Assembly (NCBI RefSeq): GCF_900177345.1
Contig: NZ_FWZT01000021.1
Span: 94,141-158,140 of the forward strand
Source of the DNA: Pseudobacteriovorax antillogorgiicola
GTDB taxonomy: Bacteria > Bdellovibrionota_B > Oligoflexia > Oligoflexales > Oligoflexaceae
Reading direction: 5' to 3'
DNA length: 64,000 nucleotides
Shown: positions 1 to 7,916 of the stretch, one piece after another
How the letters are laid out: every line of letters starts with the position of its first letter
Position numbering within the stretch: position 1 is the stretch's first letter
Position numbers and translations under genes: made by a program
The notes under the pieces: model-generated
The model's database searches: none
Seen by the model: only the letters and a program-made list of their open reading frames with translations
What the model was told of the DNA's origin: nothing

Positions 1-101
1 GTAAGATAAGAATATTAGAATGCAGAGTGTATTAAATAGTGTCTTCATTTGCGTCCGTCTCAAATTAATTAATCATCAGAACATGTTTAGAGTGCGTGAA
101 C

Positions 102-419
102 TTAGAGTAGATCCCAAACAGCTGTCCAGTTGCTTCCGGTTCCAGGCTCAAAACGCCTGTCCGATGGCGACCATTGCTGACAGTATTGGCTGTAAGGGTA
201 GCGCTTGCACCGATAGACGCGGCCTGTCTTTGGCTGGTATACGACTGTTCCAGGTGAATATTCTTGCCTGTGGTCTGGATAAATAAACTGGTGCTCTCGT
301 GCGGAAGAATAAAGAGCAGACTCACTACACTCTTTTTGGGATTCATCAACTTTCTTAGATGTCTTGTTTTCACAAGCCCCTAAGATTATGGGGATAGCCA
401 TACATAAAAGTAACTTCAT
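102..419 (-). CDS. small lipoprotein with a carbohydrate-binding-like C-terminus
   Basis: A 105-residue exported lipoprotein. The signal peptide ends in a lipobox ILGAC, so Cys16 should be lipidated. The mature part has a spacer rich in Lys/Glu and then a compact module with the pattern YSPGTVVY, VYRCKRY and a closing GSNWTAVWDLL. That order (Tyr-x-x-Gly-x-x-Val, Tyr-x-Cys, late Trp) resembles type 3 chitin-binding modules (CBM5/12). This is a weak similarity judged by eye. The start ATG follows GAGAGGTAGAG. It is divergent from the TPR gene and has no operon partner. The function is unknown; surface attachment or glycan binding is an inference. Confidence 0.7.
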   Translation of the reverse strand: MKLLLCMAIPIILGACENKTSKKVDESQKECSESALYSSAREHQFIYPDHRQEYSPGTVVYQPKTGRVYRCKRYPYSQYCQQWSPSDRRFEPGTGSNWTAVWDLL

Positions 420-823
420 TAACTCTACCTCTCACAAATGCTTATTAGCTCAGCCCGAATCATGGGCAGATGGATGAGTAAGCAAAAAACTATCCATATG
501 AATTAGGTGATTTAATTAGTGGTTTTAATTAGGTTTGCAAAAGAGTTCGCAGGACTCCTTGATCAGAGTACTAGTCAGAAGTGTAAAGTCTTTGGGCAGG
601 GAACTGCTAAAAGTGCTGTGAAAATGCTGACGACCAGGTGTTCAGTGACTTGAGAGCAACGGGGATTTGAGGCTCTGGAGGACAAGGCAAATAATATAGA
701 AGCTTTACGTCTATATAGTTGAAATCCTTAAGGCGCTACAGAATTGTCAAACAAAAAACTAAAGCAATTATAGAAAACTCCGAGCAGAACCGTGTAGAGG
801 AATCATACTAGCAAAGATTTAAT
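420..823. other. 404-bp divergent intergenic region
   Basis: No convincing gene. It separates the leftward lipoprotein and the rightward TPR gene, so both promoters should lie here. A short dyad GCCC/GGGC sits near 454-467. I do not see a clear -35/-10 pair for the TPR gene. Confidence 0.4.
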
Positions 824-3721
824 ATGGTTAGACTGGTCATCCTTTTCTATGCCCTGGTGAAGAGTGCAGCTCTCCTTGGCCAAGGTGCGCCCGCGTCCTT
901 CGACCCCATACTCCAGCACCAGTTTCGCGTTGACATCGTGAAGCTTCTGGAGATATCTGCGCTTGAGGTGGACCTAGACAAGATAACAAGTCAAAAAAAA
1001 GCGAATCGAGCCTATAAAAGCCTGCTTTCCAATCTGGACTCCCTCGTAGCTGATAAAAACCCCAGCGCTAAGAAGCTGCTTTCTGCCTATCAGGATGCAG
1101 CAGCTGTTGTTCATTTCTACGGAGTGAACGGCCACCTTTCACGTGCCGAGGAACGTCGTATCCAAGCCCGAGATTGGCTGGCAGATTACGCAGAACGTTA
1201 TCGGGCAAAGTCAAAATCAGATGGCAAAAAAGATATCGCCCGGTACTATCAATTGATTGCACAGTACGGTCGTAGCGAGGGTCGGGGTACAGCGGTTACC
1301 CAGTTGATCGATCTTAAAAAGAGCTTAGCCAACAATAAGGCTGTGATTGGCAATATTGACCTCATGGTTGGCTATTCCCTTATTCTAGTGAAGGCTACCG
1401 CCTCTCAAGGGCTAGATTACCTCAAACGGGCACCAAGTTCTTCAGTCTACGGGCGCATTGCTCATCGCCTGACAGTTGCTATGTCTGAGGCTGGGTTGAA
1501 CAACGATGGCGATGCCGTGAACCCACCGAATCAGAAATATCAAAAGTCTCTCAGCTACGTGGTGAACGTTTCAAAAGGAGCGCCCAAAGGCATTCAAATT
1601 TTGGTAACGAATACGGCATTTTTTATCTGGTCTGCTTTGAATGGTGGCTTAGATGGCAAGCCGCCCTTTGATTATGACTCTTTCAAGGGTGTGATTCCGG
1701 TTGATGTTTTTCGAGAATCTCAGGCGGTGAAAGCGATTCGTTCAGGGCAGTACAAACAGGGTTTAGCAATTTATCGCGACATGTCTGACGCTTATCAAAA
1801 AGATTCCCGTGGTGTACTACTCGATCGACGAATCTGGCAGATAGAAAAAACCCTTTATCAAAAAACTCGCGACAGTCAGCAGATGCGAATGGCCTTCCGT
1901 TCCATCTGGAAACGTCATAGTAAGGCCAAAAAAGGAGAGCGCAAGGCCTTCTTTGAAGAAGTCATGAAAGACTATAAAGATATTATTGGCAAGCTTCTAG
2001 CCCAGGCTGCAAGCAATGTGCAATTTGCAGAATCGGCAATTGAAGAAACCAAGTTCTTCCTTAAGTTTCTTAGCTCTAGAAGAGAGTCGTATCCGTTCAG
2101 GCAGAGGCTAGCCTTAGTCTACAGACGGAGCAACATGTTTGACAAGGCTGTTGCTGCTTATTTAGATCTTGCTAAAGATTCTCCTAATAAAAACTATCTC
2201 CTTGCGATCGAAGCACAAAGTCAGATCGCTAAATGGCCCGAAGATCCTCCTTGGCAGGGAGTTGCTCCTGGTGATCGCAAGGCCCGATTGAAACTTCTCA
2301 GTCTGTTTGAACAAATCTTAAAGAGCAATAAGCAAAAGCCTTGGACAGCCTTGGCTCACATTGGTCTATTGCATCGGTCTGTAGGGCAAGTGAAGTCTGC
2401 GGAGAACCTTTGGTGGAAGTATCTTCAAAAAGATGTGGAGAAAAATCGCCATACCTCAGAAGCGGCAGGTATGCTTTTCAATGACTATTTTCAAAGCAAA
2501 CGTTGGGTGAACTTGATCGAGCTGACGTTTCTGAGTATGAAACGCAAGGTTCCTATGACCAATGGTGGCAAGGGAGTGAACTTCCAACAGCCATTTGCTA
2601 GTGCTTTGTTCAATCAGGGCCAGATCGATCTATCTCAGAAAAAGTACAATCGATCAACTAAATATCTAACCGACTTTGTTCGCTTGTTTAAAAGCGATCC
2701 AAGGGTCCCTCAGGCCTACCATGCTCTAGGTTTGGCCTATAAAAACCTTGGTAAATTGGCTCCTGCCCTCAGCTCTTTTAAAACTTTGGTGGATAAATAC
2801 CCATCTTACCCTAAGAGAAAGTTTGTCATGCTCGAAGGAGGAAAGTGGGCTGCGCTCAATAAGAAAACAATGGAGTATGCATTTTTTTTCTACGGAAAAT
2901 ACCTAAGGGAATACCCTAATGAGCAAGACATCCCTCAGATTCGCCGCAATCTCGCTGAACTGTACATGAGCCGCAAGCTATATGGTTGGGCGACTCGTCT
3001 TTATAAAGAACAAAGTCTAGCCGCTGGGGTGCCACCGGCTTGGCAGCTCGACGCAGCGATCAAATATTTAGAAACCGAAGAAAAGTTTGGTCAGCCTAAG
3101 GATGCTGTGTTTGGTGCTAATCGTATTCTGCAACTTGCTAAACATGATAGCGAAGCGGCGGGCAAGGCCTTTGGCTTTCTCGCTAAGTACGCTTCATCAC
3201 GAAATGATGTGAAAGCAATGCAAGCACTTGAGCCCAAGCTTCTAGCAGCCGCGCCTAAATCAGTGAGCGCTAGGGAGGCCTTAGGGATGATGAAGTTCAA
3301 GTTGGCTCAAATATTTACCAAGCCTATTGAAAATAATCAGGCCAACGCTTTTATCAAAGACCCCGAAGCCTCCGTGAAGGCATACTATGATCTTTTTCTG
3401 AAGGAAAAAACTCACTACGAAGCAGTGTGCCGCATCGGTATCACCCAAAGCTGTGCTCCGGCTCAATTGAAGCTGGTAGGCTTAGCTCAAGCTACAATGC
3501 TAGCAATCAACGACGTGGAAATCGCTTCAACCCTGGGCGAAACGCGAGTTAATGCCTTTAAGGTATTTAAGCAGCTTCATCTTTCCAAGCTTGAGGAGTC
3601 AGCTAAGGCCTATGCTCAGCTTTCCCTAAAGCTGGCCCGTGAAGGAACCACCTCAGCCATTTGGAAAACAGAGATCATCAAATCACTAGGGAACAAAACA
3701 AGTTTTGGGGTCGCTCACTGA
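824..3721 (+). CDS. large exported TPR-repeat protein
   Basis: A 965-residue protein with an N-terminal signal-peptide-like stretch (VILFYALVKSAALLGQGAPA) and then almost entirely alpha-helical repeats. TPR-like units are visible, for example AYHALGLAYKNLGKLAPAL near residue 635 and GRIAHRL, ALIYRD-type helices elsewhere. TPR superhelices are protein-interaction scaffolds; in Bdellovibrio and Myxococcus relatives large exported TPR proteins are common and mostly uncharacterised. The Shine-Dalgarno upstream of the ATG is poor (AAAGATTTA), so the start is uncertain, but the signal peptide supports it. It converges with the next gene with a 7-bp overlap of the stop regions. No enzymatic motif is visible. 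Confidence 0.8.
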   Translation: MVRLVILFYALVKSAALLGQGAPASFDPILQHQFRVDIVKLLEISALEVDLDKITSQKKANRAYKSLLSNLDSLVADKNPSAKKLLSAYQDAAAVVHFYGVNGHLSRAEERRIQARDWLADYAERYRAKSKSDGKKDIARYYQLIAQYGRSEGRGTAVTQLIDLKKSLANNKAVIGNIDLMVGYSLILVKATASQGLDYLKRAPSSSVYGRIAHRLTVAMSEAGLNNDGDAVNPPNQKYQKSLSYVVNVSKGAPKGIQILVTNTAFFIWSALNGGLDGKPPFDYDSFKGVIPVDVFRESQAVKAIRSGQYKQGLAIYRDMSDAYQKDSRGVLLDRRIWQIEKTLYQKTRDSQQMRMAFRSIWKRHSKAKKGERKAFFEEVMKDYKDIIGKLLAQAASNVQFAESAIEETKFFLKFLSSRRESYPFRQRLALVYRRSNMFDKAVAAYLDLAKDSPNKNYLLAIEAQSQIAKWPEDPPWQGVAPGDRKARLKLLSLFEQILKSNKQKPWTALAHIGLLHRSVGQVKSAENLWWKYLQKDVEKNRHTSEAAGMLFNDYFQSKRWVNLIELTFLSMKRKVPMTNGGKGVNFQQPFASALFNQGQIDLSQKKYNRSTKYLTDFVRLFKSDPRVPQAYHALGLAYKNLGKLAPALSSFKTLVDKYPSYPKRKFVMLEGGKWAALNKKTMEYAFFFYGKYLREYPNEQDIPQIRRNLAELYMSRKLYGWATRLYKEQSLAAGVPPAWQLDAAIKYLETEEKFGQPKDAVFGANRILQLAKHDSEAAGKAFGFLAKYASSRNDVKAMQALEPKLLAAAPKSVSAREALGMMKFKLAQIFTKPIENNQANAFIKDPEASVKAYYDLFLKEKTHYEAVCRIGITQSCAPAQLKLVGLAQATMLAINDVEIASTLGETRVNAFKVFKQLHLSKLEESAKAYAQLSLKLAREGTTSAIWKTEIIKSLGNKTSFGVAH

Positions 3722-4383
3722 TTCCTGATAACACACCAATCGCGGGGTTTGCTTCGTTCCCTAAGAGCGCATAGTAGACCATGGCTCCGGTTGCAAGGAA
3801 ATGGATTCCCTTGGCCAAAGCCCTTCCGCTCAATGCAGTATGGTAAGTCATTTGCTGCAGTGGTAGCAAGGCAGGTTACATCTTGCTTTAATGCCCATTG
3901 ACGGCAAGGAAGTTCTGGCGAACCTTGGCAGCTTTTATTGGTGTCATAGCCCTTACCACCATTTGTAAAGCAATAGATGTGCTCTGATGCATGGTAGATC
4001 GGGGTGCAGGCTTTCTGATAGTTGCGATCGTTCCAAGCGCAAAAACCCCCCTGCTCCCCAGAGCAGGGTAGTGCAGTGCCGAAGCCCCGACCTCTCTCGG
4101 CAGTGCAAAACTCTTGTCGGGCTGGATTATGAATCACCCAGCAAACTGCCTTATCATCCCGGTAACGACATAAGAAGCTACGATCATCAGGGCAAGGGAA
4201 GTGTAATTGATCTGCCTGAGCGTCCTCACAGCTTGGCCATAGAGGGGCTTTCTTTGGTGCATAAACCAAACGCTGCTGACTATTGAGTTCAGGGTCGGGG
4301 CTTGCTTGTTTTGAGCTGGATTTGCACCCTAGCCAAAAGCCGTTTGTCGCGATAATCCAGAATGCGGTCGTCGTTACTTTCAA
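3715..4383 (-). CDS. cysteine-repeat lipoprotein
   Basis: I chose a TTG start at 4383: it follows GAGAGGA at good spacing and gives a clean lipoprotein signal peptide ending FWLGC (Cys20). A longer frame upstream exists but has no signal peptide. The mature part of about 200 residues holds four roughly 38-residue units of the form Tyr/Phe-Cys, three to five residues, Gly-x-Gly, then a Phe-Pro-Cys or Ser-Cys, and a Cys after a hydrophobic (FLCRY, GGFCAW, LPCRQW, LLCAL). About 17 cysteines are present, suggesting disulphide-stabilised small modules outside the cytoplasm. I do not recognise the family. Its gene end overlaps the TPR gene end by 7 bp. Confidence 0.72.
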   Translation of the reverse strand: MKVTTTAFWIIATNGFWLGCKSSSKQASPDPELNSQQRLVYAPKKAPLWPSCEDAQADQLHFPCPDDRSFLCRYRDDKAVCWVIHNPARQEFCTAERGRGFGTALPCSGEQGGFCAWNDRNYQKACTPIYHASEHIYCFTNGGKGYDTNKSCQGSPELPCRQWALKQDVTCLATTAANDLPYCIERKGFGQGNPFPCNRSHGLLCALRERSKPRDWCVIRNQ

Positions 4384-4689
4384 GGAATATTCCTCTCGAT
4401 AGTACCCTTTGTTGTCGGAGCTTGAGCGATAATCATTAGATTCAACAAGGGACACGCCAGGACAAAGTCTAAAGGGCTTGAGCCATAATCGGGATGCAAT
4501 TAGCTGCTCAGGACCTCTGGATATTGCTTCTCTATTCGGGTTATTTTTGAATCCTGTCATCCATAACCGTAGGAGATGTTGCCAGATAAGTTCAGGTTGC
4601 TTGAAGAAATATCTTCCTATATGGCATAGTCTAAGTATACTATTAGATAAGGTTCTGCTTACACACTTTGGTCATCAGGAGGAAGAACA

Positions 4690-5070
4690 TTGGCAAGAGT
4701 TTTACTAGTCGACGATGAAGTGGATTTCATCGAGTTTGTTAAACCCTGTCTGGAGCAGGCAGGAATCGATGTCGATATCGCAATGAGCGGCAGGGAAGCA
4801 CTCGAAAGTGTGAAAAAACAACGGCCGGACGTTGTTGTCACTGATATTGTCATGCCAGAGATGGATGGAGTCGAGCTTGTTAAAGAGATAAGTCGTTTTG
4901 ATGACTCCATCTTGATGATCACCGTTACGGGTTATCCTGCCTGGGATGACAAGCTAAACTCCATCAGGGATTCGATCAAGGTTTCGCTGCTCAAACCGAT
5001 TCGCTTGGATGATGTCCTGTCGAGCGTGGATATCTGTTTGGCGGTTGTAAATAAGCCGGCCGCCAAGTAG
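4690..5070 (+). CDS. stand-alone CheY-like receiver
   Basis: A single receiver domain of 126 residues with no output domain. The acidic pair (LLVDDE), phospho-acceptor Asp in VVTDIVMPEMDG, the Thr in MITVTGY and the Lys in LLKPIR are all in place, so it should be phosphorylatable. The start is TTG preceded by a strong AGGAGGAAG; the same GCA-AAG/AGA-ATT/GTT beginning recurs in the receiver at 13566. No kinase is adjacent, so the partner is unknown. A good terminator follows directly. Confidence 0.9.
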   Translation: MARVLLVDDEVDFIEFVKPCLEQAGIDVDIAMSGREALESVKKQRPDVVVTDIVMPEMDGVELVKEISRFDDSILMITVTGYPAWDDKLNSIRDSIKVSLLKPIRLDDVLSSVDICLAVVNKPAAK

Positions 5071-5097
5071 TTGGGTACAACGAACGGCGAAGCGAAC

Positions 5098-5125
5098 AAA
5101 GGCGAACAGTTTGTTCGCCTTTTTT
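5098..5125 (+). terminator. rho-independent terminator after receiver gene
   Basis: Stem AAGGCGAAC / GTTCGCCTT with loop AGTTT, followed by a run of six T. It lies 28 bp after the receiver stop and just before the stop of the convergent secreted-protein gene. Confidence 0.85.
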
Positions 5126-5126
5126 A

Positions 5127-5510
5127 TTATGGGTCGATCGGCTGAAGAGCCAAAGTACAGGTTCCAACTTCGATGAAGATGAGCATGGAATTACGATCAA
5201 ACCATATGGCATCGACATTGCGATTTAATGCATTGCTGATTTGATCAATAAATTTCGATCCGTGGTTCATTAGAACATAGTAATCCGCAAGAGGGACGCT
5301 TAGTACCGTTCGGTTTTCTTCGAAACTCTCTGCGATTTGTAGCAGCGTTTCTTCGTCCAGTCTTGGCTCTGAATCTCGGTTGTCATTTTTGGGTGGGTTC
5401 TCTCCTAGTATCAAGGAAATCATCCGAGCTGACATAACAGTGTCGCTACCGTTGCCAAAACCTGAACTGGCAATCAGCAAGCTCATAGCGATTGTACGTA
5501 TGGTTTTCAA
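5127..5510 (-). CDS. small secreted protein paired with TIGR02147 regulator
   Basis: Starting at TTG 5510 (after AGGAGACCTACA) gives 127 residues with a signal peptide (KTIRTIAMSLLIASSGFGNG). The mature part is acidic at first and ends in a possible alpha/beta fold (IWFDRNSMLIFIEVGTCTLAL). The start codon overlaps the stop of the upstream regulator gene (TTGA), so the two are translationally coupled. The longer reading frame from 5537 has no better start signal. Function unknown. The arrangement recurs at 61538-62493, which suggests that the exported protein and the regulator form a module. Confidence 0.7.
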   Translation of the reverse strand: MKTIRTIAMSLLIASSGFGNGSDTVMSARMISLILGENPPKNDNRDSEPRLDEETLLQIAESFEENRTVLSVPLADYYVLMNHGSKFIDQISNALNRNVDAIWFDRNSMLIFIEVGTCTLALQPIDP

Positions 5511-6283
5511 TGTAGGTCTCCTTGTGACTGACGCCACTGGTTTTGATCGTAGATACTATAGATGAGGTTGCAGAAAAACGCCACATTACCCTTTGCATCA
5601 TCGTCATTCTTTAGGCTTGATAATTCTCTGGCAAAGTCTTGGATCAGTTTCTTCACTCGGGAAAGCTGGTCCTGACTTACTGAAGCTGTCATATTTACAA
5701 GGGATGCAGCATCAGTTCCAATCAAACTCTTGTCAAAATGGCTGATAGACATTTTTACCTGAGATAAGATGTCGTCGACATCGGTTAGGGCCCAAGAGTC
5801 GCTTGAGTAATGGATCGAGCCGCGGTCGTCTTCCACAAGAAAACCTTCATCGATCATTTCTTGCAGTGCTTGGATGCCTACATCACCCAATAGAACGCGA
5901 ATGTCCGTGCGATTGGTCCCGTGACTCGTCGCTGCAATGTTGAAGATTCGATTGTGTGGCTCTTTATTGAGGTAGCGCCTAAGCATCTCGTGATGAGGCT
6001 CGTTTCGAACCTCGTGGCTATAAGCTGATTCCATCAGCTCGCCGATTTTTGGGAAATAGCTCTTGAAAAATGCCACCCGCTCCTGAGTCGGCATGATGAT
6101 ATCTGTGATGGAAAATATGGTCGACTCATTGGGTAGTCGTTCGCCTTGAGCGATATACCGGATGGTTGAGTAAGCCTTATTTGTTCGATGGGCTAGCATC
6201 GATAGGCTACGGGACTTCTTCCCATTCAACCAAGTTTCGATAGCGCCCTTAAGGTCGAGCAGCATGGCTTCCTTATTGTCCAA
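5507..6283 (-). CDS. TIGR02147-type HTH regulator
   Basis: I start at TTG 6283 because AAAGGAGAGGAG sits just upstream; this gives 258 residues. The N-terminal 60 residues form a helix-turn-helix (LSMLAHRTNKAYSTIRYIAQGE then LPNESTIFSI), followed by a helical C-terminal domain with a repeated hydrophobic pattern, the layout of the TIGR02147/DUF4423 family found in Bdellovibrio relatives and Fibrobacter. Known members have no assigned ligand. A typical motif, SISHFD-like (KMSISHFDKSLIGTD) near residue 195, is present. It probably regulates its own operon with the small secreted protein that overlaps its stop by 4 nt. Confidence 0.82.
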   Translation of the reverse strand: MDNKEAMLLDLKGAIETWLNGKKSRSLSMLAHRTNKAYSTIRYIAQGERLPNESTIFSITDIIMPTQERVAFFKSYFPKIGELMESAYSHEVRNEPHHEMLRRYLNKEPHNRIFNIAATSHGTNRTDIRVLLGDVGIQALQEMIDEGFLVEDDRGSIHYSSDSWALTDVDDILSQVKMSISHFDKSLIGTDAASLVNMTASVSQDQLSRVKKLIQDFARELSSLKNDDDAKGNVAFFCNLIYSIYDQNQWRQSQGDLH

Positions 6284-6539
6284 TATGGTCTCCTCTCCTT
6301 TGGGGATCATACGGCTGTGATTGCGACTTAAACGGGGTATATAGCGGATTCTGCTGGTAAATAGCAAAGGGAAATCCAAGCGATGCACCCACGGCGGGCT
6401 GCAGTCGCTTGAACTCCCCTGATATTATTGAGAAATTAATAAATATGGCATTTCCGTGTGTGGTTAGCCTGGCCTTTTCACAAGCAGCGACATTCTCTCC
6501 GACTTTTTGCTAGTAAGTCTGTTAATCGCTACTACCCTT

Positions 6540-6655
6540 AAGCGACAGCCCGGGGGTGCCTTCGGTGGCGGAAATAGCGTGCCTGGCCAAAATCTTGGCT
6601 GCCTGGGGACACCGGTAGGCAGCAAGGCCAACGATGTTCTCGCGCGGCATTCTTG
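6540..6655. other. GC-rich structured intergenic island, possible ncRNA
   Basis: A GC-rich block within an AT-richer gap. On the minus strand CTTGCTGCCT pairs with AGGCAGCCAAG (one bulged C) around a 12-nt loop, enclosed by TGGCC/GGCCA. Plus-strand CTACTA (about 6529) can also pair with TAGTAG (6660-6665). It does not match 4.5S, RNase P, tmRNA or tRNA sequence signatures I know. It could be a 3' untranslated structure of the lipoprotein gene at 6659 or an independent RNA. Confidence 0.3.
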
Positions 6656-6658
6656 TCC

Positions 6659-7591
6659 CTAGTAGTTTGCTGTAAAAACATACAAACCCGATCGACGTGC
6701 CTTGAACTTAAAGCCGTAGCCTGTTGCACTTAGCTCTACAATCTCGGAGACTAGTCGAGTGCTTGCGGGGTCTTTGTAAATGACTCTAAGTTCAATGTTA
6801 CCTGATCGAATAAGTTCTTTTAGTTCACCTTTGAACCATCCCTTTAGAAGGAACTTGATCAATGCGACCTTGGCTTTGAGTCCTGATAGAGCAACGTAGC
6901 GTAAATCCCACGCACCTCTTGATTCTATCTCTCGCTCGATTTTTTCCAAGTCTTCTTGTTGCTCTGGTGTCAGGTCTTCATAGTAGTCTTCAAGATTTTT
7001 AGCACTTATTGGTTCTTTCTCCGATCCGTAGTCCTGCTCTGTGTTGGAGCTGCCTGTATCGGAATTTTCAGTCTGCTCTTCATTGGGGTTCACTTCTTCG
7101 AAGTTTTCAGTGTTTTCAGCAACGTTTGATTCTTGTTCCTGCTCACTGCTCCTATCTTCGCTCGTACCTGTAGGATCAGATTCAGCATGGACTTTCTCGC
7201 TACTCATATTTTGGTCGGGAGAGTTGTTGGGGCTAGATTGAAATTCTTCTCCAAGCTCCTCTTCTTCTTGGCTGTCGGACCAGTCAGAAGTGTCTCTTTC
7301 GACTTCCTGATCGTTTAGAGTTAATTCTTGGTCGTCTTGATTTCGACGGTCTCGCGAAGCCTCTATTTGGACATTCGAATCGTCGTTTGTGGTGATGACC
7401 GAGCCCTCCTCTACTACGACGATAGCATCCGGTTCTCTATTGCCTGAACTGCCTGTACCTCCGGATTCATCGGTATCGCCGGGAGTAGGTGACATTAGTT
7501 TCTCTATTCGCTGATCTGTAACGGCTGTGGGTTCGTCGGTCCCGCAAGCCGCGAGTAGTATCCAAATGCTCAGGTTAACTAAACGTTTCAT
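6659..7591 (-). CDS. acidic low-complexity lipoprotein
   Basis: A 310-residue lipoprotein; lipobox LLAAC with Cys16, and a strong AGAGGAGGTGA before the ATG. Residues of about 30-210 are disordered and extremely rich in Glu, Asp, Ser, Asn and Gln. The C-terminal 100 residues look folded (ALSGLKAKVALIKFLLKGWF, then a beta-rich end). A long acidic linker between a lipid anchor and a small domain suits a surface-exposed protein. The family is not recognised. It is divergent from the sigma54 regulator, with a long inverted repeat between them. Confidence 0.75.
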   Translation of the reverse strand: MKRLVNLSIWILLAACGTDEPTAVTDQRIEKLMSPTPGDTDESGGTGSSGNREPDAIVVVEEGSVITTNDDSNVQIEASRDRRNQDDQELTLNDQEVERDTSDWSDSQEEEELGEEFQSSPNNSPDQNMSSEKVHAESDPTGTSEDRSSEQEQESNVAENTENFEEVNPNEEQTENSDTGSSNTEQDYGSEKEPISAKNLEDYYEDLTPEQQEDLEKIEREIESRGAWDLRYVALSGLKAKVALIKFLLKGWFKGELKELIRSGNIELRVIYKDPASTRLVSEIVELSATGYGFKFKARRSGLYVFTANY

Positions 7592-7671
7592 GGCGTCACC
7601 TCCTCTCTTCTAGATAGGCAAGATGCAGACCATTTTTAATTTCTTGAAAAGACTTGAGTGCTCATTGAGGC

Positions 7672-7722
7672 TGTTTCAAATCGGAACAAGCTGTTTTAGA
7701 CAGTTTGTTCCGATTTGAAACA
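7672..7722. promoter_or_regulatory. 22-bp inverted repeat between divergent genes
   Basis: Two 22-nt arms (7672-7693 and 7701-7722) are complementary except for one G-U, with a 7-nt loop TTTTAGA. The core is TTTCAAATCGGAACAA. There is no T-run on either side typical of a terminator. It lies between a leftward lipoprotein gene and the rightward sigma54 regulator, so an operator or a transcript stem is likely. Confidence 0.6.
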
Positions 7723-7772
7723 ACTAAGATCTTTTGCATCAGAGGCCGAAAGGGGTGGCAGGAGGAGCAGCA

Positions 7773-7859
7773 GTGACGCGAATAATGGTTTGCGAAGATA
7801 ACTCAATTATTCAAGATCTCCTGCAGGAGATTCTTAAGAAGCAGCAGTATCTGGTGTAA
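7773..7859 (+). pseudogene. 5' part of sigma54 response regulator, cut by in-frame TAA
   Basis: GTG at 7773 follows GGAGGAG at ideal spacing and opens a typical receiver (MVCEDNSIIQDLLQEIL). The frame reaches TAA at 7857-7859, codon 29, and continues without shift into the remaining receiver (LSRSGKDCL, then the phospho-acceptor LLDIHLPDMNG). A single base change would restore a sense codon such as Gln, Lys, Glu, Tyr, Leu or Ser. Confidence 0.75.
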
Positions 7860-7916
7860 TTAAGCCGTAGCGGTAAGGACTGCCTGGCGACGGTATCGAG
7901 GGACACAGATATCGTC

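Noticed and set aside
6538..6729. 63-residue minus-strand frame at the GC-rich island
   Set aside because: Overlaps the end of the acidic lipoprotein in another frame and shows no coding-like pattern.
7740..7775. A sigma54 promoter ahead of the sigma54 regulator
   Set aside because: TGGCAGGAGGAGC resembles part of it but the -12 GC box is misplaced; it is better read as the ribosome site.
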